64,000 nucleotides of DNA. Origin: Algoriphagus iocasae (GTDB lineage: Bacteria > Bacteroidota > Bacteroidia > Cytophagales > Cyclobacteriaceae). This document shows, piece after piece, positions 53,870 to 62,767 of this stretch. Location: positions 1 through 64,000 of the forward strand of contig NZ_JACIJO010000002.1 in NCBI RefSeq assembly GCF_014206875.1, read 5' to 3'. Within the stretch, counting starts at the first letter, position 1, and each line of letters opens with the position of its first letter. The translations under genes were made by a program, and so were the position numbers. The notes beneath the pieces are model-generated. The model saw nothing but the letters and a program-made list of their open reading frames with translations. It was not told the origin of the DNA and searched no databases.

Positions 53870-54385
53870 ATGAGGAACCCATTTTCGAAAACATACACTT
53901 CCCAAGAGCATGAAATGTTTGAGTTCCTCACGCAGATCAAGTTTTTTGAGCGAATGAAGAATAAGGAGATGGCTCGGTTTATTCCTGCCATGCATCATCG
54001 TAAATACAAAAGGGACGAAGTAGTATTTTTCAGCAAAGACCCAAGTCAAGCACTTTACCTTGTCAAAAAAGGCCAAATCACTTTGACTATTGATGTGAAA
54101 GACAATTTTGAGACCATTTTGGAAATCAATAAAGGTGAAGCATTTGGGGAAAACTCGCTTTTGGAAAACACCAAAAGAACCTACACAGCAATTATCGTTT
54201 CGGAAGACGCAGACTTAATTGTGATCCCTTATTTTGCAATTCAGGAGATTTTTGACAGTAACCCAAAGATCAAGGCTAAAATGATGACCTCTCTTGCCGA
54301 GTATTACAATCAAAACAACCAAAGACTTTTTAAATCTTACCGAGAATCTTTTGGTTTTTTCAGTCTCCGTCAGATGTTTGAATAG
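53870..54385 (+). CDS. Cyclic nucleotide-binding domain protein without DNA-binding domain
   Basis: A 171-residue protein with a single Crp-like cNMP-binding barrel: FFERMKNKEMARFIPAMHHR, FSKDPSQALYLVKKGQITLT and the phosphate-binding-cassette region EAFGENSLLENTKRTYTA. The Arg-Thr pair after the glycine suggests that a nucleotide could bind. The C-terminus has a helix but no helix-turn-helix, so it is not a Crp regulator. It starts 2 bp after tilS, so it is cotranscribed. Ligand and partner unknown. Confidence 0.88.
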   Translation: MRNPFSKTYTSQEHEMFEFLTQIKFFERMKNKEMARFIPAMHHRKYKRDEVVFFSKDPSQALYLVKKGQITLTIDVKDNFETILEINKGEAFGENSLLENTKRTYTAIIVSEDADLIVIPYFAIQEIFDSNPKIKAKMMTSLAEYYNQNNQRLFKSYRESFGFFSLRQMFE

Positions 54386-54533
54386 GCATATTCAACCTCT
54401 TCATCATTCATTCATCAAAAATCCGCCATTACAGGTAAAGTATTCACTATCGGGCTTCTATTCCTAGGCATAGTTTAATAACTTAGCGACGCTTTTTTTA
54501 AGGCAGTTATAAAAATAAAATCAATATAATCTC

Positions 54534-55469
54534 ATGAGCAAAGTAACCGTAGTAGGGGCAGGTAACGTGGGTGCAACCTGTGCCGATGTATTGGCTTATC
54601 GCGAAATCGCAGAAGAAATAGTTTTGGTGGACATCAAAGAAGGTGTTGCTGAAGGCAAAGCCCTTGACATTTGGCAGAAAGCTCCAATCAATCAGTACGA
54701 CAGCCGTACAGTTGGAAGCACCAATGATTACAGCAAAACTGCCAATTCTGATGTGGTAGTGATCACTTCAGGTCTTCCTCGTAAACCAGGCATGACCCGT
54801 GACGACTTAATCGAGACCAACGCTGGTATCGTGAAGTCTGTAACTGAAAATGTGGTAAAATATTCTCCAAACGCCATCATCATTGTGGTTTCTAACCCAC
54901 TTGATGTGATGACTTATCAAGCTCACTTGACTTCCAAATTGCCAAGAACCAAAGTAATGGGTATGGCTGGAATCTTGGATACTGCTAGATACAGAGCATT
55001 TATCGCTTCTGAATTGAATGTTTCTCCTAAGGAAATCCAAGCAATTTTAATGGGTGGACATGGTGACACCATGGTACCTCTTCCTAGATATACTACTGTA
55101 GCGGGTATTCCTGTGACAGAATTGATCGATGCTGAAAAACTTGACGCTATCATCGAAAGAACCAAATTTGGTGGTGGAGAATTGGTGAAATTAATGGGTA
55201 CTTCAGCTTGGTATGCACCAGGATCTGCAGCTGCTCAGATGGTGGAAGCGATCTTGAAAAATCAGAGACGTGTATTCCCTGTTTGTATCAAATTGGACGG
55301 CGAGTACGGAATCGACGATTGTTACCTAGGCGTACCAGTTATCCTTGGTAAAAATGGAATCGAAAAAGTGATCGAGCTTGACTTGAACGCAGAAGAGAAA
55401 GCATTGCTTGAAACTTCAAGAGGCCATGTCAAAGAGGTAATGGACGTATTGAATAAGTTGGGTAAATAA
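54534..55469 (+). CDS. mdh: Malate dehydrogenase
   Basis: NAD-dependent malate dehydrogenase of the LDH-like type, TCA cycle, 311 residues. The Rossmann motif VVGAGNVGATCADVLA is at 5-20. The substrate arginines are in GLPRKPGMTRDDL, the acid in SNPLDVMTY, and the catalytic His in MGGHGDTMVPLPRY near residue 174. The arginine in the RKPGMxR loop fits malate rather than lactate. Single gene followed by a stem-loop. Confidence 0.96.
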   Translation: MSKVTVVGAGNVGATCADVLAYREIAEEIVLVDIKEGVAEGKALDIWQKAPINQYDSRTVGSTNDYSKTANSDVVVITSGLPRKPGMTRDDLIETNAGIVKSVTENVVKYSPNAIIIVVSNPLDVMTYQAHLTSKLPRTKVMGMAGILDTARYRAFIASELNVSPKEIQAILMGGHGDTMVPLPRYTTVAGIPVTELIDAEKLDAIIERTKFGGGELVKLMGTSAWYAPGSAAAQMVEAILKNQRRVFPVCIKLDGEYGIDDCYLGVPVILGKNGIEKVIELDLNAEEKALLETSRGHVKEVMDVLNKLGK

Positions 55470-55488
55470 TCCAATCAGTCCTTTATAT

Positions 55489-55530
55489 AGACCTAAGATT
55501 TTGGAGAGTTTTCTCTGAATTCTTAGGTCT
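55489..55530 (+). terminator. Stem-loop after mdh
   Basis: AGACCTAAGA (55489-55498) and TCTTAGGTCT (55521-55530) pair perfectly, with an inner GGAGAG/CTCT stem, followed by AATTTTTG. The T-run is short. Confidence 0.6.
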
Positions 55531-55568
55531 AATTTTTGTATTATCTACTTCGAAACTGAAAAAGACGA

Positions 55569-58274
55569 GTGAAAATCTGGAAAAGCTTACTGATCCTATT
55601 GTTTATCATCCTTTTAGCAGGAGGAGGTTACTGGGCTTACCAAAATTATTTTTCAGCAAGAAAAGTCAATAGCCTTGACCTGATCAGTCAGGATGCTGTT
55701 TTTGTTTTTGAAACCTACCAAGCAGCAGAAACTTGGAATTCTTTAGTCAATGATCCGGTTTGGGGCATTTTTAAATCTTTGCCTGCATTCGAAAAAATCT
55801 CTCATCAGCTAGTCACGCTGGACAGTCTCACCGGAGAGAATGGTCAAGTGACCAAATTGGTTCAGGATGAGCAGATGACTATAAGCCTACATTCTACTGG
55901 CATCGAGGACTTTGAGCTACTTTACACTTTAAATCTCAATCCAAATAAGACCTCTGGATTGATTGAAGACATTAAATCAAAAATCCCAGCTGGAGCAAGA
56001 TTCCAAAACAGAATGTATTCTGACCAGGAAGTGGTGGAATATTATGATGCAGAAAACAACAGAAATTGGTCAATTTCCATCCTCGGAGATGTCGTTGCTT
56101 TTTCATCTTCCTCCTTCTTGGTAGAGCAGGCTATTCGATTTTATATCAATGAAGGTCAAGAAACCTTTTCTACCTTAATCAATAATTCCTCAATTGATAA
56201 AAACTCCCCCGGCCGATTATTATTATCGGGAAAAGGGCTTGCTGCCATGCTAAAGGGCGTCGCAGGAGATCGTGAAAACCAAGCAATCGCAAGCCTTCAA
56301 ATCATGAACGCGGCTTTGGCCCTGGATCTTTCTTTTCAGCAAGACAGATTGGAGTTTGTAGGGCCAGTATTTTATCCTGATGAAGTCAATTTCACACCTT
56401 CCATCCGGGCAAATTTAACTGCAATAGAATCTCTGATTTCCAACCGCACCCTTGCTTTAACTCAGTTCAATCTGGAAAGCATTTTTGAAACTCAAAAAAT
56501 TGAAAATCGAGCTTTCCCTTTCCGCTCTACCTTAATCGGTGAAATTCAGCGAAATCTCACAGACAAAGGCTTCTTTGATAATTTTTCTGGTGAATTGTAT
56601 TTTCTGGATCTTGAGAAATATGGAGGCTCTGATCAGAATCTGGCTTTACTGGCAAGAACAATGGATTCCTCCACGCCTATTTCTCTGTTGAAGGAATTTC
56701 AAAAAGCAGAAAACGAAAACAATTCAGATTATTACCTGGACTATGAAATCCTTTTCATTTCCGAAGAGGACTTTCCGGCTCATTTATTTGCAGGAAAATT
56801 CCCTGGGTTTGGACAGACATTTGTAACCAGTGTGAACGATATTCTGGTTTTCTGCAATTCCCAGCAGGCGATGAAAATGATCTTGGATGATTTCACCTCT
56901 AATAATACCTGGAGAAACTCACCCAATTCTCCTTCTGCAAAATCAGAATTAAACTCTGCCTCTGGCTTTTCCAGAATTTATCTCATCGATGAAATCTGGT
57001 CAAACTGGACCAAGACGACCAATCCTTCCTGGAGTTCATTTTTACAAAGATACAGCAGTACCTTCCGTTCATTTCCTTGGATTTCATTACATGTGAATAA
57101 ATTCCCCGACAGGACAGAAGCCACTTTGAAAATCCCTTACAAAAGCGATTTCCAACCGGAGACCAAGCAGTCTGAAGCAATTAGCTTGCAGCCAAATAAA
57201 TCCATTTCTGTTGGTCAGCCATTGATTTACGGCCCATCGACGGTAATCAATTATCAAGACAACACGCAGGATATTTTAGTCCAAGATGAAAGAAATGTCA
57301 TGCATCTTTTCAACGAGATTGGAGAGGAAGTCTACTCCTACCCTCTCGATGGACCGATTGTTTCTGAAATTTTCCAGGTGGATTATTATAAAAACGGAAA
57401 GCTTCAAATTCTTTTAGCTACTAAAAATAAAATCTACGGAATCGACCGACTAGGAAATTTACTTCCTGGATATCCATTTAGCCTTGGAAATGAATGGATC
57501 ACTGATTTAAACCTTGTTGATTATTCCAACACCAAAGAATACCGATATTTCATCAGTACAGAAAATGGGAATCTATACCTCTTAGATAAAACCGGGCAGC
57601 ATCTTGATGGATGGGATCCAAATACCATCGGGGAAAAAAGTACAGGTGCACCGGGACATTACCGAATTCCTGGAAATGGCGATTTCATGGCCGCATTAGG
57701 AGAAAAAGGTAATCTTTTCCTATTCAACCGAAGAGGAGAAAAACAAAGTGGAACGCCGATTAAACTGGGCGATGCAATCAAATCGGGTGGTATGGTTTGG
57801 AGAGATCCAAAGTCAAGATCTTTCAAATTTGTTACGATCACTTCCAATGGAGAGATCATTCACACAAATTTCAATGGGGAAGTAACCTATAGAAATCAAT
57901 TGGTCAAAGAAGACCGAGACAGTGAATTTATGCTGGTTCCTGACCAAAAAGAGAATGACTTCATTTTCGTTTCAAAACAATACAATGAGGTAGCTGTTTT
58001 GGATCGATCCGAGCAGGAATTGATGAAAATACGAGTTGCAGGCGATGATCTCATTTACCAATATTTTGATTTCGGTGCTGACCGTCAAATCTTCGCTTTG
58101 ACAGACAAAACTCAGGAATTTAGCTACTTATATGATTTGAATGGAAATTTATTGACCACTATGCCACTGGAAAGCAGCAATGCAGTTCAAATCACCTATC
58201 AATCTGCAAAAAGTCAATATCTAATCAGGACGATCAATGGTTCTAGAGTCACAGAATTCCTTCTGGCAGACTAA
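55569..58274 (+). CDS. Membrane-anchored protein with DUF3352-like and beta-propeller parts
   Basis: A 901-residue protein anchored by one N-terminal helix (about 5-25), the rest in the periplasm. The start codon is GTG (55569). Residues about 35-560 resemble DUF3352-type proteins (SLDLISQDAVFVFETYQA, then SNRTLALTQFNLESIFE). Residues about 600-901 contain repeated units like YGIDRLGNLLPGYPFSLG, LYLLDKTGQHLDGWDPNT and LFLFNRRGEKQSGTPIKLG, typical of PQQ or FG-GAP-like propeller blades. No enzyme motif was seen. It lies between mdh and the MscS channel gene, with 60 bp to the latter. Confidence 0.65.
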   Translation: MKIWKSLLILLFIILLAGGGYWAYQNYFSARKVNSLDLISQDAVFVFETYQAAETWNSLVNDPVWGIFKSLPAFEKISHQLVTLDSLTGENGQVTKLVQDEQMTISLHSTGIEDFELLYTLNLNPNKTSGLIEDIKSKIPAGARFQNRMYSDQEVVEYYDAENNRNWSISILGDVVAFSSSSFLVEQAIRFYINEGQETFSTLINNSSIDKNSPGRLLLSGKGLAAMLKGVAGDRENQAIASLQIMNAALALDLSFQQDRLEFVGPVFYPDEVNFTPSIRANLTAIESLISNRTLALTQFNLESIFETQKIENRAFPFRSTLIGEIQRNLTDKGFFDNFSGELYFLDLEKYGGSDQNLALLARTMDSSTPISLLKEFQKAENENNSDYYLDYEILFISEEDFPAHLFAGKFPGFGQTFVTSVNDILVFCNSQQAMKMILDDFTSNNTWRNSPNSPSAKSELNSASGFSRIYLIDEIWSNWTKTTNPSWSSFLQRYSSTFRSFPWISLHVNKFPDRTEATLKIPYKSDFQPETKQSEAISLQPNKSISVGQPLIYGPSTVINYQDNTQDILVQDERNVMHLFNEIGEEVYSYPLDGPIVSEIFQVDYYKNGKLQILLATKNKIYGIDRLGNLLPGYPFSLGNEWITDLNLVDYSNTKEYRYFISTENGNLYLLDKTGQHLDGWDPNTIGEKSTGAPGHYRIPGNGDFMAALGEKGNLFLFNRRGEKQSGTPIKLGDAIKSGGMVWRDPKSRSFKFVTITSNGEIIHTNFNGEVTYRNQLVKEDRDSEFMLVPDQKENDFIFVSKQYNEVAVLDRSEQELMKIRVAGDDLIYQYFDFGADRQIFALTDKTQEFSYLYDLNGNLLTTMPLESSNAVQITYQSAKSQYLIRTINGSRVTEFLLAD

Positions 58275-58334
58275 GAATTATCAATCATTTGGGCTGGGAA
58301 AATTGAAAAGCTAACTTGCGAAAAATCACAATCC

Positions 58335-59996
58335 ATGTTTAAAAAGCAATTCCTATTTGTTTGGTTCTTTTCTTTAATTACTTCTGTCGCATTTGGACAG
58401 TTGATTACAGAGCAGGATGATTTACGGGAAATATCTGAAGAGGTTAATTTAAGTTCTCCTTATCATACGACGTTGAGCTTTTTTCACAATCTGGAAGAAA
58501 CCAATTTCCATCCGGATAAAGCTTCGAAAACCCTGAATTTAAAAGGAGTTGACCCTGCAAAGGGAAATCAGATGAGCATCAAGCTCAAGCAGATTTTGGA
58601 AGGGAAAGGGATCATCATCCGAACCAGTGATATTCCAAATGAAAACAACTATAGGGATACCTCTTCTAATTCTGATCAGATTTTCTATTTTGATAAGCAG
58701 AAAATCCCAGGTGTTTTTTTAGAAAAAGTGGGGAATCAGTGGAAATTCTCTGCATTCACGGTGGGACAGATCAACAACCTTCACAGAGAGACCTATCCTT
58801 ACAGCACCGCCAAATTATTGGATCTTTTACCTAAGATCGGGAATCAGGAATATTTTGGATTCCATCTATGGCAGCTAATCGGTTTCCTGATTTTAATTTT
58901 CCTTGTTTTCCTCAGTCATGCCTTATTTACTTTTCTGGTGGACAAAGGACTGCTTTACCTCCTAAAAAGAACCGGGTATGGATATATAGGAGAAAATTAT
59001 TTGTTGCCTGTTGCCAGGATTACAAGTTTCTATCTGATAGTCTTAATGCTGGCTTTGTTTCTACCAGTATTACAGTTGCCGACAGAAATCTGGGCTTGGA
59101 TTGTCGTAATCATCAACACGCTGAAACCATTCTTAATCACAGTGATCTTCTACAAGATCGTGGATGTGGTAGCTGCGTACTTCTCTAAGCTGGCCGAAAG
59201 AACCGAGTCTACTCTGGACGATCAATTAGTGCCATTGATTAGAAAAAGTCTAAAGGCAGTGGTCGTAGTGATCGGAACGCTCTTCGTCCTTAAGGAGGGA
59301 TTAGACTTGGATATTATTCCATTCCTTACAGGATTATCCATTGGTGGTGTGGCAATTGCCTTGGCAGCCCAGGACACCATCAAAAACTTCTTTGGATCCA
59401 TCATGATCTTTTTGGATAGACCCTTTCAAGTCGGTGACTGGATCACATCCGGAGACTTGGATGGAACTGTAGAGGAAGTGGGATTCAGATCAACAAGAGT
59501 TAGGACATTTCGTAATTCTGTCATGTACATTCCCAATGGGAAAATCGCAGATGCGACGATAGACAATCATGGATTGCGTCAATACAGAAGGTTCTATTCA
59601 ACTATCACAATCACCTATGATACGCCTCCTGAACTGATCAATGAGTTTGTCAAAGGCTTACGTGAGATTGTGATTTCGTATCCTAAAACCAGAAAAGATG
59701 CATTCCACGTCTATTTCAACAATCTTTCTTCATTTAGCCTAGACATTATGTTTTACGTCTTTTTTGAGGTTCCAACCTGGGGCGAAGAACTGGAATGTAG
59801 ACATGAAGTATTAATTCAAATCATGAAGTTGGCTGAAGCTTTGGGAGTAAGATTCGCTTTCCCTACTCAAACGGTACACATGGAAACGTTCCCAGAAAAG
59901 AAAAGTCTTTCACCGGAATTCGATCCAGACGCAAAAACCTATCAGGCAAAGTTGAATCAGTTTTTGCAACAAGAATTGAAAAAGAAGGATAATTAA
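58335..59996 (+). CDS. MscS-type mechanosensitive ion channel
   Basis: A 553-residue channel with signal peptide (MFKKQFLFVWFFSLITSVAFG) and an extended periplasmic N-domain (about 25-180). Several transmembrane helices (about 178-320) are followed by the conserved pore/beta domain: FLTGLSIGGVAIALAAQDTI, FGSIMIFLDRPFQVGDWI and GFRSTRVRTF, and the C-terminal MscS domain. It protects cells from hypo-osmotic shock in characterised relatives. It is the last gene of the rightward group and converges on the secreted protein gene 13 bp away. Confidence 0.92.
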   Translation: MFKKQFLFVWFFSLITSVAFGQLITEQDDLREISEEVNLSSPYHTTLSFFHNLEETNFHPDKASKTLNLKGVDPAKGNQMSIKLKQILEGKGIIIRTSDIPNENNYRDTSSNSDQIFYFDKQKIPGVFLEKVGNQWKFSAFTVGQINNLHRETYPYSTAKLLDLLPKIGNQEYFGFHLWQLIGFLILIFLVFLSHALFTFLVDKGLLYLLKRTGYGYIGENYLLPVARITSFYLIVLMLALFLPVLQLPTEIWAWIVVIINTLKPFLITVIFYKIVDVVAAYFSKLAERTESTLDDQLVPLIRKSLKAVVVVIGTLFVLKEGLDLDIIPFLTGLSIGGVAIALAAQDTIKNFFGSIMIFLDRPFQVGDWITSGDLDGTVEEVGFRSTRVRTFRNSVMYIPNGKIADATIDNHGLRQYRRFYSTITITYDTPPELINEFVKGLREIVISYPKTRKDAFHVYFNNLSSFSLDIMFYVFFEVPTWGEELECRHEVLIQIMKLAEALGVRFAFPTQTVHMETFPEKKSLSPEFDPDAKTYQAKLNQFLQQELKKKDN

Positions 59997-60009
59997 ACTA
60001 GCGAGTCGG

Positions 60010-61608
60010 CTATTTCACCTCAAAAGTTCTGGAATAAGTTCCGTTTGGCGATTTTACAGTTACTTGATAAGTCCCTTTCAGTTCAGGTGCTTTCAATTCT
60101 ATTTTATTGGATGTTGGAGTTGTTTCAGGGACTTTTGACCAGAAAAGAATCGTTCTCCAATCCATTGTTAAATCGTCTGCTGGCGGATTGAACAAAGTCG
60201 AAGCCTCACTGATTTCGGGCTGAATCCCCTGATAATCCAGATAAATCCCATTTGACGGAATAGGAAAACCTCCAAAATCATTCTTGTAAGAGGTAAAGCT
60301 CAAAACGCCTGGATAGGCCTCTTCATTTAGATAAAAAGTCCGGGTCAAAATCTCCAGTGTTTTAAATCCTTTCGGATCAAAAGCCGCTAATTCATCCGAA
60401 TCAAATATAGGCATTGCATCCACCAACATAAGAGGGTTGGAATCAAAAGCAAAGCTCCTTAGAGCATTGATCGCTCTAAATTCTTTTTTCTTCTGAATAG
60501 TCTTGACAGAAACTTCCGGGACATATTCTTTAATGACAGTCTCAACCGTTTCAAATCGGGTATAGTCATCCAATTGATAAACGCGATCCTCCACAAACCC
60601 AGTCACTACAGGGAAATCAAACGCCTCAAATTCATGGACAAAATAACCTTCTACTTGTCCTCCTTTTAGAAGCTCTCTAAGAATTGGCTCATCTGAAGGC
60701 ATTATTTCCAACACTGGAATTTTAAAATCAGATTTAAAATGCGTTTTTGGCGCAGGAGATACGATATTAAAATCTATCAAACTTTTATTTCCTTCAGCCT
60801 GAGCCACTAGATACTTCCAGTTTTTCATCCCTCCAGCATCAAAAAACATACTTCCATCCGCATCAGGTTTATCTGTAAATAGCGCAGATTTCTCTCCATG
60901 AACAGAAATGTAATAGAGTTGGGTAGTATCCAAATCCGCAGGTTCTACTTTTGCTTCAATGATATGCCCAAATAACTCAGGCAGCATTTGTTTTGGATCG
61001 ATTGATTCATAAATCAATGAGGAAGAAACCTTCTCAGCATTTGACAAAAATGGATTTACAACTGCGATTCCCACTTCACTAGTACTGAATCCCTCTGGAA
61101 CTTCCACTTGAAAAACACTTCCTGAACTCAGACTTTCTTGAGAAATCCTGATTTTGTCAGAATTACTGTTGGGTTGGGTTGGGTAGACAGTTCTTTTTTC
61201 TACAACAGCAGGTGGGGCTACTCTATTGAAAACTGTCACAAACTGTTGTGACAATCCAGATTCAAGATCCTGATAAGGACTTACTCTAGTAAATACTCGT
61301 AGCAGGTAATTGTCGGAAGGCAAATCAGTAGGAAGCTCCAAAAAATTGAAACTTTCTCCATCTATCAAAGGCATTTTGGCTATCGCCACAGATTCATTGT
61401 ATCTGTTCAACAGCTCTGCGTAGATAATTTTAGAGCTTATTTTGTCACTTTCACTAGTCACATTTCCAGAAACCCATATTCTTTCACCCCCAAAATAAAT
61501 CGTTTTTGGAATGGAAAAACTCACTGATTCGGTGGATTGTGAGTAAGCAACCTCTGAAAAATTCAGAATCAATACTGCCAAAAGTAAATATCTCAATAAC
61601 TTTCTCAT
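60010..61608 (-). CDS. Secreted MG2-like and TonB-plug-like protein
   Basis: A 532-residue exported protein (signal MRKLLRYLLLAVLILNFSEVAYSQ). The N-terminus (about 25-110) resembles the MG2 domain of alpha-2-macroglobulins: SFSIPKTIYFGGERIWVSGN and DNYLLRVFTRVSPYQD. A C-terminal segment (about 395-450) resembles a TonB-receptor plug core: NPLMLVDAMPIFDSDELAAF and FKTLEILTRTFYLNEEAYPG, as in plugs with xxxxVIDGxPxxD followed by IESIEVL. There is no barrel. It lies 2 bp after the DUF4249 gene in a TonB receptor operon. Function unknown; role as a periplasmic or outer-membrane partner of the receptor is inferred. Confidence 0.55.
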   Translation of the reverse strand: MRKLLRYLLLAVLILNFSEVAYSQSTESVSFSIPKTIYFGGERIWVSGNVTSESDKISSKIIYAELLNRYNESVAIAKMPLIDGESFNFLELPTDLPSDNYLLRVFTRVSPYQDLESGLSQQFVTVFNRVAPPAVVEKRTVYPTQPNSNSDKIRISQESLSSGSVFQVEVPEGFSTSEVGIAVVNPFLSNAEKVSSSLIYESIDPKQMLPELFGHIIEAKVEPADLDTTQLYYISVHGEKSALFTDKPDADGSMFFDAGGMKNWKYLVAQAEGNKSLIDFNIVSPAPKTHFKSDFKIPVLEIMPSDEPILRELLKGGQVEGYFVHEFEAFDFPVVTGFVEDRVYQLDDYTRFETVETVIKEYVPEVSVKTIQKKKEFRAINALRSFAFDSNPLMLVDAMPIFDSDELAAFDPKGFKTLEILTRTFYLNEEAYPGVLSFTSYKNDFGGFPIPSNGIYLDYQGIQPEISEASTLFNPPADDLTMDWRTILFWSKVPETTPTSNKIELKAPELKGTYQVTVKSPNGTYSRTFEVK

Positions 61609-61609
61609 C

Positions 61610-62767
61610 CTACTCTTCCCAGAAATCAGGTTTTACATTTGATCCTCTTAGTGTGCAATCCACACATCTCCTTTCAGCCTTTTGAAACCCTATTGGATCG
61701 TAGCAGGTATCACAAAATATTGGAACTGCGGGCATATACCCTCCAGATTTAAAAGCCACTTCATAGTCTTTAATTAAAATTGTATCTGGTTCGACAAGAC
61801 AACCAAAATATTCAGGAACATCTAGCTTAGACCAAGGAATTACATCTCTGAAGTCGATCCAAAGTCTTTCTTGTTTCACTGTCCCCAAACTCACGAACCC
61901 AACTACAGGGGCATCTGGATTTTGATCATTCTTGATGTTGCCACCTATATTTGATGGCAAAGGGCTAAAAATAGAACCAAGGTCATCCGTATTTTTTCTC
62001 ATGACTTCCCAGAATTCGGAGGCATTTTTATCTAATGCTTTTTGGGAAATCAGGATACTATATCTTACTGTTAATCGCTCATCTCCTGTAGGTATTTGAG
62101 CAATAGATTGTCTAAATACAAATTGATCCTCAAATCTTGAGGATGTCTCCAAAATTAAATCCGAACTCAGTTGATCCCGATAGCAAAGACTCGTTTGATT
62201 TTCTTCTGTTGCCAATACCACTGTTTTAAGATCTGGATCATATCGATAAGCTGTAGGGAATTTTGGTCGGAAAGCATAGGTTTCCTGATAAGTCCAGAGA
62301 AAATCATCTGCATTTTCATCACCTTTTGTAGTCAGGTAGACCTCTATTCCATTTTCGTTTCTTTCAAAACCCACATCGATGATTTCCGGTGTCAAAATCG
62401 GCTTTAGCAAATCTGATGAATAGCTATTTCCATCATTGGTGAAGATTCGCAATCGATAATTTTCTTGTTCCGAAATGTCTTGAGCAAACTCAAACCTACC
62501 ACTATCTAATGGGGTCAGTGAAAATTGATTTCCAGATTCAGATTCCAAAAACACATTCGCCTCAGGAAATGTCTGTACAAAGCCTTCTTCAGTATTGATA
62601 TTTCTGGTATAACTCAATTTCAGGACACTCGGGATTCCTTCTGTATCCAAATACCCTTCGACCACCAAAACCTTCTCATCTGTTGGCTCTATTTCAGGCT
62701 CAAAAGGCTCCCGGCAACTAACAGCCAAAATCAATATTATCCAGTATAAACGTGAAACCTTCATCAT
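61610..62767 (-). CDS. DUF4249 family lipoprotein
   Basis: A predicted outer-membrane lipoprotein (about 385 residues) with signal ending LILAVSCREP (Cys about 17-19). The body starts VLVVEGYLDTEGIPSVLKL, typical of DUF4249, and the C-terminus has the family CxxC pairs IFCDTCYDP and RRCVDCTLRGSN. Such proteins are commonly encoded right after a TonB-dependent receptor, like a simple SusD analogue. The start overlaps the receptor stop (TGATG), and ATG 62767 is preferred over the in-frame TTG at 62770. The neighbour downstream starts 2 bp after its stop. Confidence 0.9.
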   Translation of the reverse strand: MMKVSRLYWIILILAVSCREPFEPEIEPTDEKVLVVEGYLDTEGIPSVLKLSYTRNINTEEGFVQTFPEANVFLESESGNQFSLTPLDSGRFEFAQDISEQENYRLRIFTNDGNSYSSDLLKPILTPEIIDVGFERNENGIEVYLTTKGDENADDFLWTYQETYAFRPKFPTAYRYDPDLKTVVLATEENQTSLCYRDQLSSDLILETSSRFEDQFVFRQSIAQIPTGDERLTVRYSILISQKALDKNASEFWEVMRKNTDDLGSIFSPLPSNIGGNIKNDQNPDAPVVGFVSLGTVKQERLWIDFRDVIPWSKLDVPEYFGCLVEPDTILIKDYEVAFKSGGYMPAVPIFCDTCYDPIGFQKAERRCVDCTLRGSNVKPDFWEE

